Part shown: positions 18,491 through 27,281 of the stretch, one piece after another
How positions within the stretch are numbered: position 1 is the stretch's first letter
How the letters are laid out: the number at the start of each line of letters is the position of its first letter
Source: Candidatus Latescibacterota bacterium
GTDB taxonomy: Bacteria > Latescibacterota > UBA2968
NCBI GenBank assembly: GCA_022823725.1
Contig: JAJEHL010000049.1
Span: forward strand, 310,001-374,000
Length of the DNA: 64,000 nt
Reading direction: 5' to 3'
Position numbers and translations under genes: made by a program
Notes under the pieces: model-generated
What the model saw: the letters and a program-made list of their open reading frames with translations, nothing else
The model's database searches: none
Told to the model about the DNA's origin: nothing

Positions 18491-18886
18491 GTGGATCGCA
18501 ATACCAATTTTGACAAAACCATGAATACCATTATTGGGCGTGGGGCAGTTTCTGAAGGTCATTTTCAAATTGAGGCCGGTGTGCGTGTGGATGGGGTCTT
18601 GAAAGGTGAACTCGAGTCATCCGGTACGTTGATTGTGGGAATGTCGGGTGTTGTTGAGGCCAATGTAAAGGTGCGCGACGCATTGGTTAGCGGGCGCATT
18701 GTGGGGAATCTGGTGGCTGAAGAGAAAGTGCATTTGCAGTCGCAAGCTACTTTTATTGGAAAAATTCAAACGGGTGTCTTGATTGTTGAGGATGGTGCTG
18801 TCTTTAAGGCTGACTGCGATGCGGGCAGTGAGATACAAGAGGTTGATCAGACCGAGAAAGAGAAAGAATCATCAAATGAAACATAA
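18491..18886 (+). CDS. Bactofilin family cytoskeletal protein
   Basis: The product has about 131 residues, mostly the bactofilin right-handed beta-helix: repeated short strands such as TIIGRGAVSEGHFQIEAG, VDGVLKGELESSGTLIVG and ALVSGRIVGNLVAEEKV. An acidic, disordered tail follows. Bactofilins polymerise without nucleotide and place cell-wall enzymes or shape structures at the inner membrane. I chose the GTG at 18491, because AGGAGG ends 8 bases before it; a longer frame from GTG 18458 has no such site and starts at the predicted transcription start. It is monocistronic, with its own promoter and terminator. An M23 peptidase, a common bactofilin partner, is encoded 29 kb away, not adjacent. 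Confidence 0.9.
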   Translation: MDRNTNFDKTMNTIIGRGAVSEGHFQIEAGVRVDGVLKGELESSGTLIVGMSGVVEANVKVRDALVSGRIVGNLVAEEKVHLQSQATFIGKIQTGVLIVEDGAVFKADCDAGSEIQEVDQTEKEKESSNET

Positions 18887-18919
18887 AAGGCACTGCGCGA
18901 GGAAGCGTAGTGCCTTTTT
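18887..18919 (+). terminator. Rho-independent terminator after bactofilin
   Basis: AGGCACTGCGC and GCGTAGTGCCT form an 11-base-pair stem with one G-U pair around a GAGGAA loop, followed by TTTTT. It lies right after the bactofilin stop. Confidence 0.85.
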
Positions 18920-18930
18920 GGGAAGAAGCA

Positions 18931-18975
18931 AAACCCCAGGTGATCGGTAGGGTTGCCGACGGCTTGGGGTTTTTT
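18931..18975 (-). terminator. Terminator of the RND pump gene
   Basis: AAACCCCAG (18931-18939) pairs with CTTGGGGTTT (18963-18972) and the minus strand continues with TTTTGC. It lies between the convergent bactofilin and RND genes and probably serves the RND gene whose stop is at 18977; T runs on both strands make it possibly bidirectional. Confidence 0.65.
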
Positions 18976-18976
18976 G

Positions 18977-21900
18977 TTATTGCGCGCGTGCTACGGCTGT
19001 GACGCGCTTGGCAAATTGGGAGAGGTCATCCATGAGGGAATAGACCGTGGGCAATAGCACAAGGGTCAGGATTGTTGAGATAGATAGCCCGGAAATCACC
19101 ACCAGACCGATTGGTCCCCAGCGCCTTGAGGTGCCTTCTGCATTGCCAAAGAGCATTGGCAGTACCAGCGGCATCAGACCGATGATGGTGGTGGTAGCGG
19201 TCATCATAATCGGACGCAAGCGATCTTGCCCACCGCGGATAATAGCATCGCGGCGAACAAGCCCCTGTTTTCGGTATCTGTTGATGTGATCGACCAGAAC
19301 AATACCGTTGTTGACCACGATACCAAAGAGCACGAGAAGGCCGTACTTCGCATTGCTATCCATGGCAATCTTGAAGGTGTAGAGACCGAGTGCGACGCCG
19401 ATGAAAGCGAAGAATATGCAGAACATAATGGTGAGCGGATGGACATAGGATTCAAAGAGCGAGGCCATGATGATGTAAATGAGAATGAGTGCTAAAATCA
19501 AGGTCTCGTAGTCCTGGTTCTGTTCTGCATTCATAGATCTGAATCGACGATCCATTTCATACGTATATCCCTTGGGCAGGGGGACGCCTTCCATGCGCAT
19601 TTTCATGATCTGCCCTACGCGAAATACCGCTTGCTGGTCTGTGTTGGCAAAAACTGTTACGGTTGACATGCGGTCTTCACGTCGAATGGTGTTGGTGCCC
19701 GTTGTCAGGTCGAAATTTGCCAGGCTGGAGAACGTGACCATACCGCCATTGTCGCTTTCAAATTCCGTTGTTTTGAGCTGTTCGAGGGTGGCGCGGTCTT
19801 CTTCGCGCAGCAGCACTGTGATGTCGATTTCACCGTCGGGAGTTTTGAAGTTAGAGCCACCGCGTGAGCCGAGTGCAGAGGCGATGGTGGTGGCAATATC
19901 GCGCGGTGAGAGGCCATAGCGCTGTGCGCGCTCGCGATTGACAGTGACGCGAATCTCCTCAGTTCCACTTTCGAGGCTGGTCTGTATTTCGTGAACGCCG
20001 GGCATGCCCTGCATGCTGGTTTCAATATCTTCAGCCAAAATGGCCAGCGTTTCCTGGCTGCGTCCTTTGAGCTGAACGCCAGCCCCCACGGCAGAACTCC
20101 CTCGACCTCCGCCGGATTTGAAACGCACGCCCGGAATGTCTTTGGGCAGGAGGGCCATAACTTTGCGCTGAACTTCATCTGTGGTGAGTTTGCCTTCGTC
20201 TGCCGGCGTGAGATAAAGGGTCAGGCGTGTGCCTCGCCGACCGCTGTATCGGCTGCCAATGGCTTCGATGTCGAGTTCGTTTTTTAAGGGAATGAGCATG
20301 TCTTCGGCAATTTTGAAGATCTCACGGGCTTTATCCACATCGTAACTGCGGGGCATTTCAATGGTGAGCCTTACGGCGCGACTGGGTTGATATCGGAAGG
20401 GCTGTTGTTCCACTTTGCCGTAGATGTAGTTACCGACAAAAAGGAGAACACATGCTACCGAGAGAGTTGCCCAGCGGTAGTGAAGGGTGGAAGATACCAA
20501 TTTGGCGTACATCGCTTTGGGGCCAATTGAACGATAGCGAATGTATAGAAAGATGACCAGCGCAATGACGCCGGGAAAACCGATTTTGGCAAATGTCGGC
20601 AACGCGCTGATGGTCGTGTTAAAATTTGCCCACAGGCCAGCGTAATCAATTTTGCTGAAGTCCGTGTAATAAATAAAGGCTCCCAGACCGAGCGCGGCTA
20701 CAAGGCCGACAATGCTCTTGAGAACGCGATCAAGGATTTTACCATCATCATTGAAGGCGCGAGAGGCTGCAAGCGGGATAAGTGAGAGCGCAATACTAAA
20801 TGAGGCAATAACGGATATGATCACGGTAACGGCAAAGTCGCGCATGAAAAGCGAGGTGCGCGAATCGGTGACAAAAATGACCGGGATAAATACGCAGATG
20901 GTCGTGAGCGATGCAGCGAGGACTGGAAGCCCGATTTCATCGCTGCCCTCAAGCGCGGCCTGCCTGGCATCTTGCCCAACTTCAAATCGTTTGCGAAAGA
21001 TATTTTCAAGGGCCACGACAGCGGGATCGACGAGCATGCCGATGGCGACCATTAGACCCATCATGGAAATGAGATTGAGGGTGATGTTCGATCCGGATTG
21101 CCGCATGAAATACATAATCAGGAATACGGTGAGCACGCTGATGGGGATAGCCGAGCCAATGATGAGCGTGCTGCGGAAATTGCGAAGAAAAATAAAGATG
21201 GCGATGACCGCCAGCAGACCACCTAAAATAGCAGATTGGCTGAGGCTCGTGATGCTATTTGTCACGTCGATAGACCGGTCTCGCACCATGTGCATTCGGA
21301 GATTGTCTTTGCCGACTTCTTCATGGATGAGGGCGAGTTCGTCGCGCACGAGTTTGCAGACATCAACCATGTTGGCGGTTGAGGCTTTCTGGACCTCAAG
21401 GGTGAGCGAGGGACGTCCATCGAGGCGTTCAAAGCTGCGGGATTCGGGATAATCGTACGTGACATTGGCAATGTCGTCGAGAGTGAGATTGGGGCGAATG
21501 GGCAGATCGCGAATTTGATCAACGGTTTCAAACTCGCCCATGCTGCGCACGGCGAGGCGCTTGTTGCCCTCGGTGACATATCCCGCAGAGACATTGATAT
21601 TGCTGCTATTCAGAGCGCGATTGATGGTGCGGAAGTCCAGTTTATAGGCTGCCATGGCTTTTTGATCGACTTCGATGAGAAGGTCTTTTTCCCGCAACCC
21701 TTCGAGCTCAACATTGGCAACGCCTTCGAGACGCTGGACTCTGGGCAAAATTAGCTGATTGTACACGTTGACGAGTTCCTGGTTGTTTTCGCCAAGCCAG
21801 GTGAGGGAGTATTCGAGTACGGGAAAGTCTTCGGTGTCGAAGCTGCGAATATCGATGCGATCGACATCGGCGGGCAGGTCGGCGCGAACCTGATCGAGGC

Positions 21901-22231
21901 GGTCGCGGATGTGAACACTGATGATGTCCATATCGGCATCCATCGCAAATTCCATGCCGACGCGCGCACTGGATCCGCTCGATGAAGAACTTATGCTTTC
22001 AACGCCCGACAGCGTGCCGAGGATTTCTTCGATAGGGCGCGTAATGAACCGCTCAATTTCTTCCGGAGAAGAGGAGGGATAATTGACAGAAACAAAGATG
22101 CGCGGAAATGTCAGACTGGGCAGGTATTCGAGCGGTAGCCTGAATAGGGAAATAAAGCCCATCATCATAATACTGAGCACTATCATAATGGTGCTGATAG
22201 GTTTATTAATGGCAAATTCACTGAGTTTCAT
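18977..22231 (-). CDS. RND efflux transporter (AcrB/HAE1-type inner-membrane pump)
   Basis: The 1084-residue protein has the size and two-fold layout of hydrophobic-amphiphilic efflux RND pumps. Helix 1 is followed by a large periplasmic domain (residues 35-330), helices 2-7, a second periplasmic domain (from about residue 600), and helices 8-12. In the proton relay, the usual Asp-Asp pair of helix 4 reads LVDPAVVALENIF, so one Asp is kept and the second position is Pro. The helix-10 Lys position reads VVNNGIVLVDH, an Asn variant seen in many HAE1 proteins. A central insertion (about residues 500-580) adds extra hydrophobic helices. A strong AAGGAGGAGG precedes the ATG. No membrane-fusion or outer-membrane partner gene is present, so the partners are encoded elsewhere. 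Confidence 0.9.
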   Translation of the reverse strand: MKLSEFAINKPISTIMIVLSIMMMGFISLFRLPLEYLPSLTFPRIFVSVNYPSSSPEEIERFITRPIEEILGTLSGVESISSSSSGSSARVGMEFAMDADMDIISVHIRDRLDQVRADLPADVDRIDIRSFDTEDFPVLEYSLTWLGENNQELVNVYNQLILPRVQRLEGVANVELEGLREKDLLIEVDQKAMAAYKLDFRTINRALNSSNINVSAGYVTEGNKRLAVRSMGEFETVDQIRDLPIRPNLTLDDIANVTYDYPESRSFERLDGRPSLTLEVQKASTANMVDVCKLVRDELALIHEEVGKDNLRMHMVRDRSIDVTNSITSLSQSAILGGLLAVIAIFIFLRNFRSTLIIGSAIPISVLTVFLIMYFMRQSGSNITLNLISMMGLMVAIGMLVDPAVVALENIFRKRFEVGQDARQAALEGSDEIGLPVLAASLTTICVFIPVIFVTDSRTSLFMRDFAVTVIISVIASFSIALSLIPLAASRAFNDDGKILDRVLKSIVGLVAALGLGAFIYYTDFSKIDYAGLWANFNTTISALPTFAKIGFPGVIALVIFLYIRYRSIGPKAMYAKLVSSTLHYRWATLSVACVLLFVGNYIYGKVEQQPFRYQPSRAVRLTIEMPRSYDVDKAREIFKIAEDMLIPLKNELDIEAIGSRYSGRRGTRLTLYLTPADEGKLTTDEVQRKVMALLPKDIPGVRFKSGGGRGSSAVGAGVQLKGRSQETLAILAEDIETSMQGMPGVHEIQTSLESGTEEIRVTVNRERAQRYGLSPRDIATTIASALGSRGGSNFKTPDGEIDITVLLREEDRATLEQLKTTEFESDNGGMVTFSSLANFDLTTGTNTIRREDRMSTVTVFANTDQQAVFRVGQIMKMRMEGVPLPKGYTYEMDRRFRSMNAEQNQDYETLILALILIYIIMASLFESYVHPLTIMFCIFFAFIGVALGLYTFKIAMDSNAKYGLLVLFGIVVNNGIVLVDHINRYRKQGLVRRDAIIRGGQDRLRPIMMTATTTIIGLMPLVLPMLFGNAEGTSRRWGPIGLVVISGLSISTILTLVLLPTVYSLMDDLSQFAKRVTAVARAQ

Positions 22232-22315
22232 GCCTCCTCCTTTCTGCGAATAAACGCGTCAATTCATTTCGATTTTGACGAAAATAGGAGAGAGATTGTT
22301 CCCCAGATACGGATT

Positions 22316-22825
22316 TTAAACAATGGTTTCTACAAATACAATGCTATCGGGGTCGAGAAGACGGTAATCGACGATCTCGTAGCGGTTGCCATCCGCGTCT
22401 CGCAGGATCACGCGCACGTCGTCAATTACGCGCACGTCGCGCCGGCTGCTGGGGATTTCAAATACGCGATGCCCGCGGTCCGTTTCCACATCCCATGTGG
22501 GGACGTGGAAATTGGAAACAATGCTATTTATTTTTAGAATGCGAGGCATAAAATATGCCTGTTCAAGTGCTATTTCCAATGCGTCTCGGCTGTCTGAGTC
22601 GAGATCACCCAGGTCGCGCACAATGCCAATTTCGGCACCGTCTGAATTTAGAAGTACGATGAATTTTGTAGGTGCGTTGAAGGGAAAGGCGCGTTGCACG
22701 CCGACCCTGTGGTGGATTTCACCGCGCAGGTCGAGTGTGAGATCGTCGAAATCGTCGAGATACAGGCGAATGTCGCGGGGCGAGAGTAAAGAGAGGTCGC
22801 CGGTCAGGTCTGGATGTGAAATCAT
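22316..22825 (-). CDS. DUF1854 protein, ABC-exporter partner
   Basis: The product is about 169 residues if started at the ATG at 22825, which has an AAAGG site upstream. A longer frame would overlap the ABC gene. Features match DUF1854: an AFPFNAP stretch, strand-rich halves around LLNSDGAEIGIVRDLGDLD, then TWDVETDRGHRVFEI and DADGNRYEIVDYRLLD. DUF1854 proteins occur beside an ABC exporter in gene sets linked to cyanophycin metabolism; the function is unknown. Here it starts 18 bases after the ABC exporter stop, the same pairing, but no cyanophycin synthetase or cyanophycinase gene is in the window. Confidence 0.75.
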   Translation of the reverse strand: MISHPDLTGDLSLLSPRDIRLYLDDFDDLTLDLRGEIHHRVGVQRAFPFNAPTKFIVLLNSDGAEIGIVRDLGDLDSDSRDALEIALEQAYFMPRILKINSIVSNFHVPTWDVETDRGHRVFEIPSSRRDVRVIDDVRVILRDADGNRYEIVDYRLLDPDSIVFVETIV

Positions 22826-22842
22826 TGATATACCTTTATTCT

Positions 22843-25140
22843 CTACCACGCGCGGAGTTTGGATAGTTCGGTTTGCATGCGGCAAAGGCGCGCGTAAATA
22901 CCATCGTAGGCGATGAGTTCGGCGTGTGATCCCATCTCGGCGAGTTCGCCTTTGTCGATGATAAAGAGGCGGTCTGCGTGTTTGAGGGTGGAGAGGCGAT
23001 GGGCAATGGCAAAGGTCGTGCGCCCTTGCACAAGTCTGTAAAGGGCTTCCTGAATCTGTGATTCTGTCTCGGTATCCATGCTGGAGGTGGCTTCATCGAG
23101 AATGAGAATACGCGGGTTTCGCAGGATCGCGCGCGCAATGGAGATGCGTTGTCTTTCGCCGCCCGAGAGCCGAACGCCGCGTTCACCTACGGGCGTGTCG
23201 TAACTATCGGGCAGGCGAAGGATAAAGTCGTGGGCATTGGCTGTTTTGGCGGCTGCGACGATTTCATCGAGTGCTGCGTCGGGGTTGCCATAGGCGATAT
23301 TTTCGGCTATCGGGCCATTGAAAAGAAAGGGGTCTTGCAGAACGACGCCGATCTGATTGCGCAGGGATTTGAGGGAAACATCGCGTATATCGCGCCCGTC
23401 GATTAAAATTGCGCCTTCTTCGATATCGTAAAATCTGCAAATCAGGTTGATCAGGGTGCTTTTGCCCGCGCCAGAATGTCCGGCGAGGCCAATCATTTCG
23501 CCGGGTTCAACGGTAAAATTGAGATTTTTGAGAACGGGTTTGCCGGGTTCATAAGAAAATGTCACGTCGTCAAATTGGATGCGTCCTTCAATGGCGGGCA
23601 TGGCATAAGCGGAGCGTCTGTCGGTTACGTCGGGCTGGGTATCGAGCACTTCAAAGACGCGCTCGGCAGAAGATGCGGCCCGCTGGAAACGGTGATTGAG
23701 GCGGCAGAGGCTTTCAACCGGGCCGTAAAAACGCCACATGTACTGCGTAAATGCCACAAAGTTGCCCAGGGTCAATGCGCCGTCGAGAACAGAGGTGCCT
23801 CCCACGAGCCATATAATCAGCGTTCCGATAGATGTAATAAAAGCCATGACGGGACTGAAGATGCTGCGAATGCCCGCAATTTTGATTTCGCCCTTGAGGA
23901 GGTCTTCGCTACGCGTCTGAAATTTCCCCACTTCGCGGTTTTCCTGTGCAAAGGCTTTGACCACGCGCACGCCGGGAATGGTGTCGGCGAGGAGTGCGCT
24001 GATGGCAGCCCAACGCCGAAACAGGCCGCGGTAAGTGCGATGCAGGCGGTGACCAAATTTGAGGGTTGCAATAATCAGAAGGGGCGTGGGAAGCAAAACG
24101 AGAGTGGCGAGTTTGACATTGAGCGTGAAGAGAATGCCGCATATAATGGCAATGGTGATGATGTCGCGAATAATTTCTTGCAGGCCATCGCTGATAAAAT
24201 CTTGTAAGCGGCCCACATCCTGGGTGATGCTGGCCATAATGGTGCCGGTTTCGCGTTCGTTGTAGAAGCTGAGAGAATGGCGATGGAGGTGCTGATAGAC
24301 CTCATTTCTGAGGTTGTAGGTGATTTTCTGCCCCAGAACGGACAGGATATACGAGCGTATGGCGCGAAGGCCCGATTGCGAGAGGTTAATCAGCAGGAGC
24401 AGACCCACGAGAAAATAGAGTATTTCGTATCCGGTTGGCATCCCATATATACTATTTGTGATGTCGCGGAAGAAGGTCGTTTCATAATTTTCAGAAGGTG
24501 CGAGTACGCCATCGATGAGTTCGCGCATCAAAAGCGGTGGGGTAAGGCCAATGAATGTCGAGGTGAGGAGCAGGGCAAGGCTCAGAGTTCCGAGTTTCCA
24601 GAAGGGACGCGCATAGGCGAGCAAGCGATACAGCAGTTTGCGGGTGTCGAGACAGTTGGTGCAGACTCCCACCCTGCGGGAAATGATTGTGCCGCACACG
24701 TCGCACCGTCTGCCCGAAATCGCGCGCCCAAGTTGGCCTTTTGCGATTTTTTCTTCGGTTTTGCGCGCGTCTTTTACAAGGGTTTCAAGTTGGTGCGTTA
24801 TCCGATTGAATTTCTGGTTCTGGCCTTTGGTAAATCGCGCGAGTGTGGTACCTGTGGTTGCGGTGCGGACTTTGAGTAAGCTGTTGCCAAACAGGTCTTT
24901 GACTTCGAGATTGGTAATTTCTGAAAGTGGGATACGCTCTGTGTGTGGTGTCGAATCGCCATTGGGGCTAATTGCGAACAAGTGTTTGTCTGTGGCGAGG
25001 AGATAGGCGGTTCCATACGTGCCGTCGAGACAAATGTCGGTACTGGCCGATAATTGGACCGTTTCGTGCGATGGGATAAGGCCATCTAAAATGTGCTGCG
25101 GAGGGATTTCCAGAAGATTTATCTCGGAAGCGTTTGCCAC
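22843..25140 (-). CDS. ABC exporter with N-terminal PH-like domain and zinc ribbon
   Basis: The 765-residue protein has three parts. Residues 1-130 form a PH/GRAM-like beta domain. A zinc ribbon follows near residues 145-170 (CDVC ... CTNC). A standard exporter comes next: six helices (about 180-480) and a nucleotide-binding domain with Walker A GHSGAGKST, signature LSGGERQRI, Walker B ILILDEATSSMD and the H-loop AIAHRLST. It is a homodimeric half-transporter by architecture. The layout and the DUF1854 partner gene downstream match the exporter type linked to cyanophycin metabolism. The cargo is unknown. No promoter was identified by eye upstream. Confidence 0.88.
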   Translation of the reverse strand: MANASEINLLEIPPQHILDGLIPSHETVQLSASTDICLDGTYGTAYLLATDKHLFAISPNGDSTPHTERIPLSEITNLEVKDLFGNSLLKVRTATTGTTLARFTKGQNQKFNRITHQLETLVKDARKTEEKIAKGQLGRAISGRRCDVCGTIISRRVGVCTNCLDTRKLLYRLLAYARPFWKLGTLSLALLLTSTFIGLTPPLLMRELIDGVLAPSENYETTFFRDITNSIYGMPTGYEILYFLVGLLLLINLSQSGLRAIRSYILSVLGQKITYNLRNEVYQHLHRHSLSFYNERETGTIMASITQDVGRLQDFISDGLQEIIRDIITIAIICGILFTLNVKLATLVLLPTPLLIIATLKFGHRLHRTYRGLFRRWAAISALLADTIPGVRVVKAFAQENREVGKFQTRSEDLLKGEIKIAGIRSIFSPVMAFITSIGTLIIWLVGGTSVLDGALTLGNFVAFTQYMWRFYGPVESLCRLNHRFQRAASSAERVFEVLDTQPDVTDRRSAYAMPAIEGRIQFDDVTFSYEPGKPVLKNLNFTVEPGEMIGLAGHSGAGKSTLINLICRFYDIEEGAILIDGRDIRDVSLKSLRNQIGVVLQDPFLFNGPIAENIAYGNPDAALDEIVAAAKTANAHDFILRLPDSYDTPVGERGVRLSGGERQRISIARAILRNPRILILDEATSSMDTETESQIQEALYRLVQGRTTFAIAHRLSTLKHADRLFIIDKGELAEMGSHAELIAYDGIYARLCRMQTELSKLRAW

Positions 25141-25388
25141 AGATCAACTCCTGATAAAAAAAAGATAGTGCTTACTTACTTATAAGTTACTGGAATTTGT
25201 CAAATGCGTCAAGACAAGATAGAAGTGGTATCCGCAGGCATGTCCCCCGTATAAGCATGTGCCGTAATGATTCTATACGGCAAACACTACGGGGCAGGCT
25301 CTGCGGGTGTAAGCAGGGATGGACGCAGATAGACGCAGATAGATGCAGATGAAATGCAGGAGATGAGTACAACCGTGAGGAGAGATGG
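25141..25388. repeat. Intergenic region with 10-base tandem repeat and a hairpin
   Basis: No gene is seen in these 248 bases. Bases 25321-25350 are three tandem 10-mers (GGACGCAGAT, AGACGCAGAT, AGATGCAGAT). A perfect 7-base inverted repeat, TGCCGTA (25260-25266) and TACGGCA (25276-25282), lies upstream. The 10-base unit recurs at 38431-38462 and 41545-41568. Confidence 0.7.
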
Positions 25389-26129
25389 TCAAGAGGATCT
25401 AAAAATGCGATGCCAGAGGGATGGCTTTTGAGACCGCTGCCAGGTTTTGAGACGCGATCGCCAGTCGCCTGGGCGTTCGGGCAGGAGGGGAAATCGTTTT
25501 TGTATGTATTCTCTCTGCGCTTCGATATCGACTTTGACACTGGGTGCATAAGTCGGCAAAAGGGAGCGGTTGACGAGTTGCCGCTTTTTGCTGGCTTCGA
25601 TATTTTCATGCGCGAGGCGCAGGTTTTCGAGGTAGCGGTATATCAGGTCGCGTACCCGCGCATTGTATTGTTTGCACAATTGGTCGAAGGTGCTGATGGT
25701 CTCAAGGAGATCGGACGCGGGGGGTGTTTCCGTATTGGGATGAAAATTTTCTGGTAGTGCGTTCAGGCCGAGTGCTTCGCACATTTCGCTGTCGTCGGAA
25801 AATGTGCGGATGAGTGTTTGCGCGAGGGGGAGAATCGCTTTTTGCAAGGGCGCGATTTTTTTTGTTGCGCGTTGCAGGTGTTCTTCGGCTTTTTTGAGGT
25901 ATTCTTCTGCGTCTTTGCGCTCCTGGAGGTGCGCGGGAAGCACATTGTTGTCGCGCAGGATTTTGCCCGCCATGCGATGTTCCGCATCGGGACGGAAATA
26001 CGTTTTTAAATCGAGTGGCTCGCCCTTGCCTGGGATATCGGTATCGTCTGACACGGCATCGCGCAGCATTTCATCAGGTGTACGTCTTTCTGGCTCTCCA
26101 TCGGGCGTGCGTCTGATTGTTTTGTCCAT
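25389..26129 (-). CDS. DUF1992 (DnaJ-homologue subfamily C member 28-like) protein
   Basis: The 246-residue protein has near its N-terminus the DUF1992 signature: DIPGKGEPLDL followed by a segment ending KILRDNNVLPAHLQ. The rest is mostly helical with long charged coiled-coil stretches. DUF1992 occurs in bacterial YhdN-like proteins and in eukaryotic DNAJC28, without a J domain in bacteria; the function is unknown. The ATG at 26127-26129 is preceded by GGAGAAATATA. It stands alone, divergent from the dehydratase gene. Confidence 0.7.
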   Translation of the reverse strand: MDKTIRRTPDGEPERRTPDEMLRDAVSDDTDIPGKGEPLDLKTYFRPDAEHRMAGKILRDNNVLPAHLQERKDAEEYLKKAEEHLQRATKKIAPLQKAILPLAQTLIRTFSDDSEMCEALGLNALPENFHPNTETPPASDLLETISTFDQLCKQYNARVRDLIYRYLENLRLAHENIEASKKRQLVNRSLLPTYAPSVKVDIEAQREYIQKRFPLLPERPGDWRSRLKTWQRSQKPSLWHRIFRSS

Positions 26130-26238
26130 TATATTTCTCCGGGAATTTTGCAGATAGGCCAGTTGTGGTAAATATATCCAGAACTGGGTCTCACATCAAG
26201 AAGCAGGGTAATAAATTTTTTACAATAGGAGATATCAC

Positions 26239-27270
26239 ATGATCATTACACATGTTCGTGCAGTGCAGCCCGATGCGGACCGCGCACCTGCTGGTTGGCG
26301 CGGGGATATTGGGCAGATTCTGGTTCGGATTGATACGGATGACGGGTTGTCAGGATACGGTGTTGGCGGGGGTGGCGCGGCGGGTATTCACGTGGTTCAG
26401 ACGGTGTTGCGCGAGGTTTTGATCGGCGCGAATGCAGAGGATGTCGAGGGATTGTGGGATGCGATGTATCGCCATACTGCAGCTTATGGGCGCAAGGGGA
26501 TTGCGATGATGGCGATTAGTGGCGCAGATCTGGCATTGTGGGATTTGCGAGGGAAGCGGGCGAATAAACCACTTGTCGAGGTGCTGGGAGGAACGCGAAA
26601 GGCAGTCCCATCGTATCGCACGGGGTGGTCCCGGGATGATCTTGGGGTCGCACTCGAGCTGGGCTATAAGGCATTAAAATTTGGGATTGGGGGGATGGAT
26701 CCCCATAGTGAATTAGATGCCATAGCCGATTTTTTTGCAGATGTGCGGTCGGTCGTGGGTGATGATATTCAACTGATGTGCGATGCGTCAATGGGGTGGG
26801 ATGTGGAAGGTACGTTGCGCGCTGCGGATCGGTTGGCTGAGTTCAATTTGGACTGGTTGGAAGAGCCGCTTTTGCCAGAGGATTTTGATGGCTATGAGCG
26901 GTTGATGCGCGAGAGTCCTATTCCCATTGCGAGTGGCGAGCACGAATATACGGCGCGAGGATTTGAGGTGCTGATGCAAAGGGGATTACACGCTATTTAT
27001 CAACCGGATGTTTGCTGGTGCGGTGGGTTGACAGAGTTGGTGAAAATTTACGCATTGGCAAAGGAGTACGATGTCGAGGTGTGTCCACATCGCGGGGGAG
27101 AGGTGTGGGCGCTGCACGCGATTGTCGCGCTCGATCCCGATCCGCTGGCTGAAAGTGGACGTCCCTGGATGACGTGGGTGAGGGATCAGCCGGAAGTTGT
27201 GGATGGCAAAATGGCGCCAGGTGAGGGACCGGGTTTTGGGGTATCGTTCGATGATGACCTGTGGGAATAA
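26239..27270 (+). CDS. Enolase-superfamily sugar-acid dehydratase (MR subgroup)
   Basis: The 343-residue protein has the mandelate-racemase layout. The barrel Lys region is GYKALKFGIGG, metal ligands come from DASMGWD and EEPLLPED, and GEHEYTARGFEVL follows. QPDVCWCGGLTELVKI and the catalytic-His segment CPHRGGEVWALHA are near the C-terminus. These last blocks resemble L-rhamnonate dehydratases most, so the likely reaction is removal of water from a six-carbon sugar acid to a 2-keto-3-deoxy acid; the exact substrate is inference. GGAGATATCAC gives a clear ribosome site. It converges with the sodium symporter gene 11 bases on. Confidence 0.88.
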   Translation: MIITHVRAVQPDADRAPAGWRGDIGQILVRIDTDDGLSGYGVGGGGAAGIHVVQTVLREVLIGANAEDVEGLWDAMYRHTAAYGRKGIAMMAISGADLALWDLRGKRANKPLVEVLGGTRKAVPSYRTGWSRDDLGVALELGYKALKFGIGGMDPHSELDAIADFFADVRSVVGDDIQLMCDASMGWDVEGTLRAADRLAEFNLDWLEEPLLPEDFDGYERLMRESPIPIASGEHEYTARGFEVLMQRGLHAIYQPDVCWCGGLTELVKIYALAKEYDVEVCPHRGGEVWALHAIVALDPDPLAESGRPWMTWVRDQPEVVDGKMAPGEGPGFGVSFDDDLWE

Positions 27271-27281
27271 CCCATAGCCCA

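Noticed and set aside
22257-22280. CGTCAA ... TTGACG inverted repeat before the RND gene.
   Set aside because: Only six bases per arm with a 12-base gap; too weak to call an operator without more copies.
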